Positions 8,993 to 17,550 of a stretch of 64,000 nt of DNA are shown here, piece by piece. Origin of the DNA: Sinomonas sp. ASV486 (lineage in GTDB: Bacteria; Actinomycetota; Actinomycetes; Actinomycetales; Micrococcaceae); assembly GCF_030908215.1 (NCBI RefSeq), contig NZ_JAVFJK010000007.1, positions 62,001 to 126,000 on the forward strand. Reading direction: 5' to 3'. Numbering within the stretch: position 1 is the first letter of the stretch; each line of letters begins with the position of its first letter. The notes below the pieces were generated by a model. The model did no database searches. It saw nothing but the letters and a program-made list of their open reading frames with translations, and was not told the origin of the DNA. The translations under genes and the position numbers were made by a program.

Positions 8993-10146
8993 CAACCACC
9001 AGTACCCACCCCTTCCCGGCAGAACAAGGACGAGGCACGACCGGGCGGACAGGACCACGCATCGCGATCCTGGGCACCGGCATGATCGGCGCCGTCCACC
9101 GCCGGGCTGCCCTGCTGGCCGGCGCGGAGCTGGTCGGGGCCATGGCCTCGACCCCCGACCGCTCCGCCGAGGCCGCAGCCCAGTGGGGGACCGAACCCCT
9201 CAGCCGGCCCGAGGACCTCCAGCGCCTCCGGCCCGACGTCGTCCATGTCTGCAGCCCCAACGGACTCCATGCCGAGCACGTCGAAGCCGCGCTGGAGGCC
9301 GGGGCACACGTCATCTGCGAGAAGCCGCTCTCCGTGGACAGTGCACAGGCGATCCGCCTCGCCCGGCTCGCCTCGGAGCACGGGAAGGTCGCCACCGTCC
9401 CCTTCGTCTACCGGTTCCACCCACTCGTCCGCGAGATCAGGGCACGCGCGGCACAAGGCGAATTCGGCCCCTGGCAGATCCTCCACGGCAGCTACCTCCA
9501 GGATTGGCTGCTCTCACCCGCATCGACCAGCTGGCGCGTCGGAGCGTCCACCGGGGGTCCTTCCAGGGCCTTCGCGGACATCGGCTCCCACTGGTGCGAC
9601 CTGATGGAATTCGTCACCGGAGAGCGGATCTCCTCGGTCCTTGCCGAGATGACCACCACCGTGCCAGAGCGGCCCTCGCCTGGCCGCTCCGATGAGCCGC
9701 CGGTGCCGGTCGACACCGAGGATGCGGCAGCGGTCGTCTTCAGGACCGATTCCGGGGTCCTCGGACAGGTCACGGTCTCCCAGGTCTCTGCCGGCAGGAA
9801 GAACCGCCTGTGGTTCGAATTCGACGGCGCGCACAAGTCGGCCGTCTTCGACCAGGAGAATCCCGAGACCGTATGGCTCGGCTCCGAGGAACGCGCCGAG
9901 GTCGTCCCGAGGGACCCGGCCCGCGGATCCGCAGAACAGCGCCGCCTCTCGGTCCTGCCCGCAGGCCACCCGCAGGGCTACGCCCAATGTTTCGAGAACT
10001 TCATCGCCGACACCTACGCAGTCGTCGGCGGAGAGGAGCGCCAAGGACTGCCCACCTTCGCAGACGGGGTGCGATCCGCCTGCATCGTCGACGCCGTGAT
10101 CGAGTCCGCGCGCACCAGGACATGGACAGAGGTATCTCCCGTCTGA
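8989..10146 (+). CDS. Gfo/Idh/MocA-family NAD(P)-dependent oxidoreductase
   Basis: The protein has 385 residues. Its ATG at 8989 overlaps the previous stop. An unusual 20-residue polar leader precedes the Rossmann motif AILGTGMIGAVHRRAA. The family-typical ICEKPLSVD gives the Lys-Pro pair, and the C-terminal alpha/beta domain carries the catalytic-region histidine in FADIGSHWCDL. The family interconverts sugars, inositols and keto-sugars. In the 3-keto glycoside pathway a Gfo/Idh/MocA enzyme reduces 3-keto-glucose back to glucose, or acts as the oxidising partner. Here it is probably the reductase that closes the pathway, since oxidation is provided by the flavoprotein. This assignment is inferred. 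Confidence 0.88.
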   Translation: MTTTSTHPFPAEQGRGTTGRTGPRIAILGTGMIGAVHRRAALLAGAELVGAMASTPDRSAEAAAQWGTEPLSRPEDLQRLRPDVVHVCSPNGLHAEHVEAALEAGAHVICEKPLSVDSAQAIRLARLASEHGKVATVPFVYRFHPLVREIRARAAQGEFGPWQILHGSYLQDWLLSPASTSWRVGASTGGPSRAFADIGSHWCDLMEFVTGERISSVLAEMTTTVPERPSPGRSDEPPVPVDTEDAAAVVFRTDSGVLGQVTVSQVSAGRKNRLWFEFDGAHKSAVFDQENPETVWLGSEERAEVVPRDPARGSAEQRRLSVLPAGHPQGYAQCFENFIADTYAVVGGEERQGLPTFADGVRSACIVDAVIESARTRTWTEVSPV

Positions 10147-10175
10147 ACGGGGAGCGGACTTGAGGAAAGGGCGCC

Positions 10176-10385
10176 ATGGAAAATCTCCGCCACGCTGATC
10201 AGAACTGGCAGGACCTCCGCGGCAAGCGGGTCGAGGTCCATGCCCACGGCAGGATCGTGGACCGCGGCCTCGTAGAAGCAGCCACCGATGACGGTTCCAT
10301 CCTCTGGCTCGCAGCCGAGGGCATCACCCCGCGCCGGATCATCGAACGCGCCGCGATCTCGGCCATCGTGATCATCCCCGCATAG
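10176..10385 (+). CDS. Small conserved-looking protein A (69 aa), function unknown
   Basis: The start at 10176 follows an AGGAAAGG ribosome site. The 69-residue product has no signal peptide, cysteines or membrane helix. Its alternating hydrophobic pattern (GKRVEVHAHGRIVDRGLV, then SILWLAAEG) suggests a small beta barrel of SH3 or PRC type. It aligns by eye with the 67-residue product at 11439-11642: NW/DW near the start, a G-K/R pair, HGR/LGR, RGL/SGL, a DDGS/DNGT turn followed by LW, and a hydrophobic C-terminus. The two copies bracket the second TIM-barrel gene. I do not recognise a named family. A role as accessory subunit or regulator of the sugar enzymes is a guess from position. Confidence 0.7.
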   Translation: MENLRHADQNWQDLRGKRVEVHAHGRIVDRGLVEAATDDGSILWLAAEGITPRRIIERAAISAIVIIPA

Positions 10386-10413
10386 AACCGACCCGGAAGG
10401 AAGGACTTCCCCG

Positions 10414-11418
10414 ATGCCCCGCCCGTTCACCCTGTTCACCGGCCAGTGGGCCGACCTCAAGTTCGAGGAGGTCGCCGAGCTCGCGGCCGGCTGGGGCTAC
10501 GACGGCCTCGAGATCGCCGTCTCCGGCGAGCACCTCGACGCCGCCCGCTGGGACGATCCCGCCTACATCGCCGAGCGCCTCGCCATCCTCGACAGACACG
10601 GCCTGAAGCTCTACGCGATCTCCAACCACCTCAAGGGCCAGGCCGTCTGCGACGACCCGATCGACTTCCGCCACCAGGGGATCGTCGGCTCCGCCGTGTG
10701 GGGCGACGGCGACCCCGAGGGCGTGCGCACCCGCGCCGCCGAGGAGCTCAAGGACACAGCGCGCCTGGCCAGGGCCCTCGGGGTCAAGACCGTCGTCGGG
10801 TTCACCGGCTCGGGCATCTGGCAGTACGTGGCCATGTTCCCGCCCGTCCCCGCCTCCGTCATCGACGCCGGCTACCAGGACTTCGCCGACCGCTGGAACC
10901 CCATCCTGGACGTCTTCGACGAATGCGGGGTCCGGTTCGCCCACGAGGTCCACCCCTCCGAGATCGCCTACGACTACTGGTCCACGAAGCGCGCGCTCGA
11001 GGCCATCGGACACCGGGCCGCGTTCGGCCTGAACTGGGACCCCTCCCACATGATGTGGCAGGGACTGGACCCGGTCGCGTTCATCACCGACTTCGCCGAG
11101 AGGATCTACCACGTGGACTGCAAGGACACCCGCATGCGCATGGGCAACGGCCGCGCCGGCATCCTCTCCTCCCACCTGCCCTGGGGCGACCCCCACCGCG
11201 GCTGGGACTTCGTCTCCGCCGGGCGCGGCGACGTCCCCTGGGAGGACTGCTTCCGTGCCCTGACCGCCATCGGCTACGACGGGCCCATCTCCGTCGAGTG
11301 GGAGGACGCCGGCATGGACCGCCTCGTCGGCGCCCCCGAAGCCCTCGCCGCCCTGAAGAAGTTCGACTTCGCCCCCGCCACCGCCTCCTTCGACGCCGCC
11401 TTCACCAACCAAGGCTGA
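10414..11418 (+). CDS. Sugar phosphate isomerase/epimerase-type TIM-barrel enzyme
   Basis: The protein has 334 residues and a good AAGGAAGG ribosome site. Metal-site candidates are clear: Glu in AHEVHPSEIAYDYW, Asp and His in NWDPSHMMWQG, His and Asp in YHVDCKDTRM, and Glu in ISVEWEDAG. This is the AP-endonuclease-2/xylose-isomerase-like family commonly found with Gfo/Idh/MocA oxidoreductases. Known relatives act as isomerases, epimerases, dehydratases or as 3-keto-glycoside lyases or hydratases. It is not closely similar to the deglycosidase-like alpha subunit at 6651, so the two probably do different steps. One consistent reading is that this one hydrates the 2-hydroxy-3-keto-glucal released by the lyase, giving 3-keto-glucose. 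That is inference. Confidence 0.85.
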   Translation: MPRPFTLFTGQWADLKFEEVAELAAGWGYDGLEIAVSGEHLDAARWDDPAYIAERLAILDRHGLKLYAISNHLKGQAVCDDPIDFRHQGIVGSAVWGDGDPEGVRTRAAEELKDTARLARALGVKTVVGFTGSGIWQYVAMFPPVPASVIDAGYQDFADRWNPILDVFDECGVRFAHEVHPSEIAYDYWSTKRALEAIGHRAAFGLNWDPSHMMWQGLDPVAFITDFAERIYHVDCKDTRMRMGNGRAGILSSHLPWGDPHRGWDFVSAGRGDVPWEDCFRALTAIGYDGPISVEWEDAGMDRLVGAPEALAALKKFDFAPATASFDAAFTNQG

Positions 11419-11438
11419 CCACGGATACCGCACCGGAG

Positions 11439-11642
11439 ATGATGACCAAGAGCAACGACTGGGCTGCCGCCACGGGCCGACAGGCCGAGATCCGACTCGG
11501 CAGGAGCGTGATCTGCTCCGGGCTCGCGGGAGCGGTCAACGACAACGGCACCCGCCTCTGGATCCAGCCCTATTCCGGCCAGCGCCGCGCATTCAGCAAG
11601 GCGGACGGCTACGAGGTCTGGATCGCAGTGCGCCCCTTCTGA
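11439..11642 (+). CDS. Small protein B (67 aa), apparent paralogue of the protein at 10176
   Basis: The start is ATG 11439 or, with better ribosome-site spacing from CCGGAG, ATG 11442. The product is short and basic with aromatic residues (RLWIQPYSGQRRAF, EVWIAVRPF). It shares with small protein A the order D/NW, GR, GL, acidic-N-G turn and LW, and similar length. It lies 20 bp after the second TIM-barrel gene and is the last gene of the run. The region is short, so similarity could be partly chance; a profile alignment would settle it. Function unknown. Confidence 0.6.
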   Translation: MMTKSNDWAAATGRQAEIRLGRSVICSGLAGAVNDNGTRLWIQPYSGQRRAFSKADGYEVWIAVRPF

Positions 11643-12092
11643 GCCACCAGGCTTCCACAGCGCGCTGAAGGACCGACTGCAGCCGGGTCCCGGATGCACA
11701 GCTGGGCGTCGACTGTCGCCCGAGCCGGATCAATCACGTCGGGCGATGGACTCGGACGCCCGCTGCGGCCGGTGCGTCAGGGGCCTGTCTGAGAACCCCT
11801 ATGCTGCGCAGCCAGGCCGAGGAGTCCGACGACCAGCTCCGGCCGGTGCCCCACATGATCGCCGCGACCACGGGCATCTGCGCTGGCCGCCACAGCCACA
11901 GGCGGCTCAGGGGCCTGCGATGTAAACCATTCACAATTGATGATGTTTGAGTAGTTTTTGGAACAAATCATTGCCAATTTTGCTGACTTGACCTTAGCTT
12001 GAAGGACAGTGCACGCCGTGACGGCGATCTCAGCACCTCCCAAACAGCAGACTTTCGTCGGGGCAGAGCCGCCCCCAGGAGGCATGAAGAAG
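11643..12092 (+). promoter_or_regulatory. Intergenic region with candidate promoter of the ABC importer
   Basis: About 450 bp without a convincing gene. The last 150 bp are strikingly AT-rich for this genome. ACCATTCAC at 11926-11934 repeats a nonamer found before the MFS gene. A possible promoter is TTGCCA (11971-11976), a 17-bp spacer and TTAGCT (11994-11999). The shared nonamer suggests common control of both operons by the ROK protein. The ribosome site AGGAGG is at 12077-12082. Confidence 0.35.
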
Positions 12093-13367
12093 ATGTCCAT
12101 GATCCGAGGACGCCGCCGTATGATCGCGGCCCTTGTAGCTACCGCAGCTTGTCTGGCCCCGGGATTGGCGGCCTGCAGTGGCGGGAACGCGACTGGCGCG
12201 AGCAGCGACGGCCCGAGCGGGACCATCAAATTCCTGGGCCACACGGGCATCCAGGCCTCGATGGATCCGGTCATCAAATCGTTCGAGGCCGCGTACCCGA
12301 ATATTCACGTCCAGACCCAGTACGCGCCCTCGGGGCCGACCTACACCCAGACGGTGGTCACGCAGATCCAAGGGGGCAACGCCCCGGATGTCTTCTACAG
12401 CAACGGCGGCACCGGGTCGTCCTTCTCGATCAGCCCCCTGGCGAAGTCGGGGAAGATCCTCGACCTGTCGGACCAGTCGTGGGCATCCACCATTCCCTCG
12501 GACGCGACCGACATGTACAAGATCGACGGGAAGACGTACGGGCTGAACCTGGACGAGTCGCCCTCGGGCATCCTCTACAACGTCGGCACGTTCTCCAAGA
12601 TGGGCCTCCGGGCCCCCAAGACCTTCTCGGATGTGCTCCAGGTCTGCTCGACGGCGCGTTCGCAGGGCAGGTACGGCATCGCACTCCCAGGCCAGAACGC
12701 CGGGTTCGCGGCCGAGATCGTCGCCGGCAGCATCGTGTACAGTTCCACACCCGACTGGGATGCCCAGCGGAACGCGGGCAAGACCACCTTCGCCGGAACG
12801 GCAGGGTGGCAGCAGACGCTGAGCCGGTTCCAGCAGATGCAGAATGCCGAGTGCTTCCAGCCGGGGGCAGCCTCAGCGAGCTCGCCCCAGGCCATCCAGG
12901 CGATGACCACAGGCCAGGCCTTGATGACCATCGTCCCGTCGGGAACCATCGGCTCGGTGGCCAACGGCAAGCCCAACGACTGGGCGATGGCCCCGTTCCC
13001 CGGTGACTCCGAGTCCCAGACCCGCGCCACCATCGGCTACCAGGATGCCCTCGCCGTCTCCTCCACCACCAAGAACAAGGCTGCTGCCCTCGCATTCCTG
13101 AACTACCTCGCAGGCCCGGCTGCCTCCACCTACGCCAACGCAAGCGGCACCGTGTCCCTCGCCGACGCGAAGTCCGGCACGCTTTCCCAGCCCCTCCAGG
13201 GCGTCAAGCCGTACTTCGACAACAAGACGACGATCTCACGGCCCGCCGACCGCTGGCCCGGCGGCGGAGCGCTGAACACCCTGAGCACGGCCGTCGTCTC
13301 CTCAATGACAGGACAGAGCAGCATCGACGACGCCCTCAAGAGCGTCGACCAGGCGTGGGGCAAGTAG
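12093..13367 (+). CDS. ABC sugar transporter, extracellular solute-binding lipoprotein
   Basis: The protein has about 424 residues and belongs to the family 1 sugar-binding proteins. A basic start, a hydrophobic stretch and the lipobox LAAC, followed by SGGN, mark a lipoprotein signal. AGGAGG at 12077-12082 is too close to the ATG at 12084, so the ATG at 12093 (spacing 10) is preferred. The mature part starts GTIKFLGHTG and contains the usual PAYT-like binding-fold segments (FEAAYPNIHVQ, GNAPDVFYSNGG). It is anchored outside the membrane and delivers a sugar or glycoside to the two permeases that follow directly. No ATPase gene is present, so a shared MsiK-type ATPase encoded elsewhere probably drives import, as is common in actinobacteria. 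Confidence 0.9.
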   Translation: MSMIRGRRRMIAALVATAACLAPGLAACSGGNATGASSDGPSGTIKFLGHTGIQASMDPVIKSFEAAYPNIHVQTQYAPSGPTYTQTVVTQIQGGNAPDVFYSNGGTGSSFSISPLAKSGKILDLSDQSWASTIPSDATDMYKIDGKTYGLNLDESPSGILYNVGTFSKMGLRAPKTFSDVLQVCSTARSQGRYGIALPGQNAGFAAEIVAGSIVYSSTPDWDAQRNAGKTTFAGTAGWQQTLSRFQQMQNAECFQPGAASASSPQAIQAMTTGQALMTIVPSGTIGSVANGKPNDWAMAPFPGDSESQTRATIGYQDALAVSSTTKNKAAALAFLNYLAGPAASTYANASGTVSLADAKSGTLSQPLQGVKPYFDNKTTISRPADRWPGGGALNTLSTAVVSSMTGQSSIDDALKSVDQAWGK

Positions 13368-13368
13368 G

Positions 13369-14388
13369 ATGCGCGAGCAGCGGACCCAAGCTGTCGCCCC
13401 TCGGGGGGCGGGTGCGTCCGAACCCCCCTCGGCCGCACCGGTAATGGGGCAGGCGCCGGTCGCGGGCTACCCGCCGGCGTCGAGGCTGAGAGCACCGAAG
13501 GCCAGTTCCGGGCGAGCCTCCAGACGCCTTGCGATGTCCTTCCTGTGGGCAGTCCCGGGTGTCGCGATCGCCGTGGGGGTCCACCTGGTAGCCGTCGGGG
13601 CAGGTGCGGTCTATGCCTTCACCGACTGGAACGGAACCAGCGCAGGTGCGAACTGGATCGGAATCGACAACTTCCGCGAGATCTTCAGCAGCCCCGACGC
13701 CAGGGACGCCCTCATCACCACGATCGAGTTGTCGGTCGCGGCGGTCATCCTGTCGAACGTCATCGGGATTGCCCTCGCGCTCGGGCTGCACCGCACCCTG
13801 CGCTCGCGCAACGTGCTCCGCGCAGTGTTCTTCGCACCGTTCGTCCTGAGCCCGCTCGCCGTCTCCTATATCTGGCAGTTCATCTTCGACGCTCAAGGGC
13901 CCTTGAACAAGGTGCTCGGCGACGTGGGACTGGGCACGGTGGCGCAGCCGTGGCTCGCCAGCCCAACGTGGGCGAGATGGACCATCCTGGTCGTCCTCAT
14001 CTGGCAGTACTCGGGCCTCGCCATGGCCTTCTACCTCGCCGGGCTTCAGAGCATCCCGGAGGAGGTCGAAGAGGCCGCCGCCGTCGACGGCGCCTCGACG
14101 GTCCGCAGGCTGCGGACGATCACCCTGCCGCTTCTCGCCCCCGCGATCACGGCCAGCGTCAGCATCACGACGGTCTTCAGCCTGAGGGTCTTCGACCAGG
14201 TCCTCGCCCTCACCGGCGGCGGCCCCGGGTCGGCGTCCGAGACGCTCGCGACCCAGGTCTACAAGCAGACCTTCGTCTCCGGACGATTCGGCTACGGCGC
14301 CGCACTCGCGCTCGTCCTTACTGCGCTCGTCGCCATCGTCTCAGTCCTGCAGATCGTGATCCTGCGGGCCGGCGAGAGGAAGATCTGA
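13369..14388 (+). CDS. ABC sugar transporter permease (MalF/LacF type)
   Basis: The ATG at 13369 lies one base after the previous stop. The 339-residue protein has a long polar leader (about 55 residues) and six hydrophobic helices. The EAA loop that contacts the ATPase reads PEEVEEAAAVDGAS followed by a hydrophobic stretch. LTGGGPGSASETLATQVYKQ near the end is typical of MalF-type sugar permeases. It forms a heterodimer with the next gene product and works with the binding lipoprotein. Start choice is uncertain because the leader is weakly conserved in such proteins. Confidence 0.92.
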   Translation: MREQRTQAVAPRGAGASEPPSAAPVMGQAPVAGYPPASRLRAPKASSGRASRRLAMSFLWAVPGVAIAVGVHLVAVGAGAVYAFTDWNGTSAGANWIGIDNFREIFSSPDARDALITTIELSVAAVILSNVIGIALALGLHRTLRSRNVLRAVFFAPFVLSPLAVSYIWQFIFDAQGPLNKVLGDVGLGTVAQPWLASPTWARWTILVVLIWQYSGLAMAFYLAGLQSIPEEVEEAAAVDGASTVRRLRTITLPLLAPAITASVSITTVFSLRVFDQVLALTGGGPGSASETLATQVYKQTFVSGRFGYGAALALVLTALVAIVSVLQIVILRAGERKI

Positions 14389-14390
14389 CC

Positions 14391-15221
14391 TTGTTCAAGT
14401 ACAGCTACCGCACGTTCGGCCGGGAACTCGTGTTCCTCCTCGCCGCCGCCGCATGGGCAGTGCCCTTCGTCATCCTGGTCATGATCGCCCTGAAGCCCGG
14501 GGACGAAATGCTCACGGACCCGACTTCCCTCCCTCAGCAGCTGGACTTCAGCAGCTTCCCACAGGCCTGGGAGGGCAGCAGCGGGGTGAGTCTGGGCGCA
14601 GCCCTCCTGAACAGCACCGTCATCACGGTCGGCAGTGTCATCGCCCTCGTGGCGATCGGCTCGATCTGCGCCTACGTCGTCGTCCGGCGGGAGGGCCGGA
14701 TGGGCAAGGGCATATACGGCCTCTTCGTCGCGGGCATCATCCTCCCATTCCAGCTGGGCATCGTCCCGGCCTACGCAGTCCTGCGAGAGCTCGGCCTCGC
14801 AGGAACCTACCCGGGGATGATCCTGCTGTACACGGGGCTCCTGATGCCCCTCACCGTATTCCTGTACACCGGCTTCGTCCGCACCCTGCCCAAGGACTAC
14901 GAGGAGGCGTCCTACGTCGACGGCGCTTCGCGCATCCAGACCTTCATAAGGATCGTCTTCCCCCTCCTGCGGCCGATCACGGCAACTGTTGCAGTCCTCA
15001 CCGGTGTGATGGTCTGGAACGACTTCTTCGTCCAGCTCATCTTCCTCTCCGGGAGCCCGCTCCAGACCCTGCCTGTCGCGGTCTACTCGTTCGTCGGCGA
15101 GTACGTCTCCCAATGGAACGTCATCTTCGCCGCGGTCGTGATAGCCATCCTGCCCGTCCTGGCCTTCTACCTGATCGCACAGAAACAGCTGATCCAGGGT
15201 TTCACAGGAGGAATCAAGTAG
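14391..15221 (+). CDS. ABC sugar transporter permease (MalG/LacG type)
   Basis: The reading frame continues directly from the upstream permease with only two bases between. No ATG or GTG is available near the expected N-terminus, so the TTG at 14391 is taken as the start, giving 276 residues. Six helices are visible, and the EAA loop reads PKDYEEASYVDGAS. The C-terminus FTGGIK matches the usual end of MalG-like permeases (QGLTAGAVKG type). Translation is presumably coupled to the preceding gene. The transported compound is likely the glycoside or oligosaccharide processed by the upstream enzymes. Confidence 0.9.
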   Translation: MFKYSYRTFGRELVFLLAAAAWAVPFVILVMIALKPGDEMLTDPTSLPQQLDFSSFPQAWEGSSGVSLGAALLNSTVITVGSVIALVAIGSICAYVVVRREGRMGKGIYGLFVAGIILPFQLGIVPAYAVLRELGLAGTYPGMILLYTGLLMPLTVFLYTGFVRTLPKDYEEASYVDGASRIQTFIRIVFPLLRPITATVAVLTGVMVWNDFFVQLIFLSGSPLQTLPVAVYSFVGEYVSQWNVIFAAVVIAILPVLAFYLIAQKQLIQGFTGGIK

Positions 15222-15510
15222 CGCTTCCCGCTGCCCACACTTTCCCGGCGCCACAGGAGGAGTTCCCCGCACGCAGGCTGGGGGGGGGACTCCTACGCCC
15301 CCCGCGGAGCCCTCCATGAGCCGACGGAAGAGCCCCTTCTCCCAAGGCCCACTGCGATGACCTGGGTCTGCTCCCGGCAGTCGGGCCGGTCGAACCCCAA
15401 CCTCAGACAATTCAAAAACGAATGATCAACTTCCCAGTTTGATGTTGCCGGAGTCCATCGTCTCCGGCTGCGGGCGGCACAGGGAGTGGTCAAGGACCTT
15501 GGAGCAAGAA
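15222..15510 (+). promoter_or_regulatory. Intergenic region before the second GMC gene
   Basis: No gene is apparent. ATTC-N6-GAAT at 15410-15423 is a perfect short inverted repeat resembling the ATTC boxes before the MFS gene (3121-3124 and 3137-3140). It sits in a locally AT-rich stretch 88 bp before the start at 15511, a reasonable operator position. A nine-G run at about 15281 is unusual. No clear minus 10 or minus 35 was found. Confidence 0.3.
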
Positions 15511-17208
15511 ATGACGGATTCAAAGAGCAAGCGCTATGACGCGCTTGTGGTCGGGTCGGGTGCTGCCGGAAGCATCGCGGTGAAGGAACTGACCGAGCGT
15601 GGCCTCGAGGTTCTCCTTCTGGAGGCCGGGCGTGACATCACCGAGGAAGATTTCACCCCGGCGCCTCCTACCGCGCCGGCGGCGATGAGTATCAGTCTGG
15701 GCGCTCGGATCAGGTCGACCCTGAAGGGTCAGCCCATTCAGTCGCGGCGGGCAATGTTCCAAGAGCAGAAGAACCGCTTCCTGGTCAATGACCTCCAGCA
15801 CCCGTACTCGAGCCGCGGGGGCGACTTCCTGTGGATCCGCGGGCAGATCCTCGGCGGCCGCCTGCATTCCTACGGCCGGGTGCTGCTGCGGGCCTCCGAC
15901 CACGAGTTCAAGGCCGCCAGCATGGGCATCAAGGACGGCCAGGACTGGCCGATCTCCTATGCGGACCTAGAGCCGTACTACGACCGGCTCGAGGAGTTCC
16001 TCGGGCTGTACGGCACAGCTGACGGCATCCCGAATCTCCCTGACGGCAAGTACCGCGGCCCCTCGCTCCTCACGGAGGCAGAGAAGCACTTCAAGAGCAC
16101 GGTCGAGGGCAAATGGGGCAACCGCCACGTGATCCCATGGCGCTACGCCGCCCCGAACCTGCACCGCGTGCCGCTTGGCATCGTCGCGGCCCGTGAGACC
16201 GGACGGCTCACGACACGAACGGATGCCATCGTGCGGAAGGTGACGATCGATCCAAAGACGGGCCTGGCAGACGGGGCTGTGTTCGTTGACCGGCGCACCA
16301 AGGAAGAGCATCGCGTCCATGCTGACGTGGTCGTGCTGTGCGCCTCCACGATCGAGTCCATCCGGCTGCTGCTGAACTCAGCGACCGACGGCCATCCCGA
16401 CGGGCTGGGCAACTCCTCCGGGTTGCTGGGCAAGTACTTCATGGATCAGACGCCGAGCCTGCTGTTCGGCGACGACCCGAGCCATCCCGGATTCGACCGG
16501 ATCGATCCCGCCCCGGCCGATCCGTACTACCCACCGGTCGGAGGCATCTACATCCCTCAGTTCGAAAACGTTGAGGGCGTCACGAATTCGGACTTCGCGC
16601 ACGGATGGGCCATGCAGGGCACGGTCGGACGCCTGCCCGTCCCTGAAGGACACCCAGGTACTGTCGGCCTCATGGGCTTTGGGGAGATCCCCCCGTACAA
16701 AGAGAATCAGGTCACCCTCCACCCGAGACGGAAGGATGCGTGGAACATCCCCATCCCCCGGATCCGCCTCGGCATCACCGACAACGAGCGCGCCCTCATG
16801 CGCGCCCAAGTGGCCGGGCTCAAGGAGATGGCCCTAGCGAGCGGATACACCATCAACTTCGCCGGCTCCTCCCTGGGACTGGACTCTAAGGAGGTGTGGC
16901 CGAATGCGGATCCGATCAGCCGTGCCCTGTTCGTCTCCTTCTTCACGAAGAGCCTGGCCATGGGCGCCGCGATCCACGAGTGCGGCGGCGCCCGCATGGG
17001 AGAGGACCCCAGGACATCGGTGCTCAACGGACGAAACCAGAGCTGGGACGTGCCCAACCTCTTCGTCACCGACGGAAGTGCCTACGTCACCAACGGCGCC
17101 GTCGGCCCGACGCTGACGATCATGGCCATGACGGCCCGGGCATGCGAATACATCGCCGAGGAGCATGCCTCGGGGAACCTGCACAAGAAGGAGTCCTCTC
17201 GACCCTGA
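15511..17208 (+). CDS. GMC-family FAD oxidoreductase (second copy in the locus)
   Basis: The protein has 565 residues. The ATG at 15511 is preceded by GGAG with a six-base gap; the longer frame from 15439 has no support. The FAD motif GSGAAGSIAVKEL lies near the N-terminus. The middle contains a gluconate/sorbitol-dehydrogenase-like segment (WPISYADLEPYYDRLEEFLG), and the C-terminal domain has HECGGARMG with His489. Most relatives have Asn in an NPxLT motif as the second catalytic residue. Here the segment reads AVGPTLTIMA, with Gly at that place (about residue 532). No signal peptide or cytochrome subunit is seen, so an oxidase or a partnered dehydrogenase are both possible. It probably oxidises a sugar hydroxyl, complementing the first GMC enzyme for another substrate. 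Confidence 0.83.
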   Translation: MTDSKSKRYDALVVGSGAAGSIAVKELTERGLEVLLLEAGRDITEEDFTPAPPTAPAAMSISLGARIRSTLKGQPIQSRRAMFQEQKNRFLVNDLQHPYSSRGGDFLWIRGQILGGRLHSYGRVLLRASDHEFKAASMGIKDGQDWPISYADLEPYYDRLEEFLGLYGTADGIPNLPDGKYRGPSLLTEAEKHFKSTVEGKWGNRHVIPWRYAAPNLHRVPLGIVAARETGRLTTRTDAIVRKVTIDPKTGLADGAVFVDRRTKEEHRVHADVVVLCASTIESIRLLLNSATDGHPDGLGNSSGLLGKYFMDQTPSLLFGDDPSHPGFDRIDPAPADPYYPPVGGIYIPQFENVEGVTNSDFAHGWAMQGTVGRLPVPEGHPGTVGLMGFGEIPPYKENQVTLHPRRKDAWNIPIPRIRLGITDNERALMRAQVAGLKEMALASGYTINFAGSSLGLDSKEVWPNADPISRALFVSFFTKSLAMGAAIHECGGARMGEDPRTSVLNGRNQSWDVPNLFVTDGSAYVTNGAVGPTLTIMAMTARACEYIAEEHASGNLHKKESSRP

Positions 17209-17550
17209 CCAGCTGCCCCGTCGCACTCTGGACGACGAACACGACCGCGACGAAGCTGCTTCGGGCGAGCAGGAGCGATCGTGAATAAGTCGGCTCGCCC
17301 CGCCTCATTTCGGTGGGGGTCGGGCGGACCGCTCGCCGGCGCGGGCTCGACCCGGCCCCGTGCGCTGCCTCCAGCTTCTGTCGGGTTTCCGAGACCCAGC
17401 AAAGGAATCGCCGGGCTCCTACTTTACATAATCCCCGTTCTCGGCAGAGCTGTAGCACAAGCCGAAACAGGTGCCGGGACTCCGCAATGGGGCCCAGACC
17501 GCGGGCATGAAGGAGCGAGAGCGACCAGGCAACCCAACCGACAACTCGAC
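17209..17550. other. Non-coding stretch between the glycoside locus and IS remnants
   Basis: No supported gene. Open frames here have no family features. At about 17414 a sequence starting GGCTCCTAC resembles the start of the ISL3 terminal repeat found at 17697 (GGCTCTTCG). It could be the outer end of the older, broken ISL3 copy described next, but this is weak. Confidence 0.4.
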
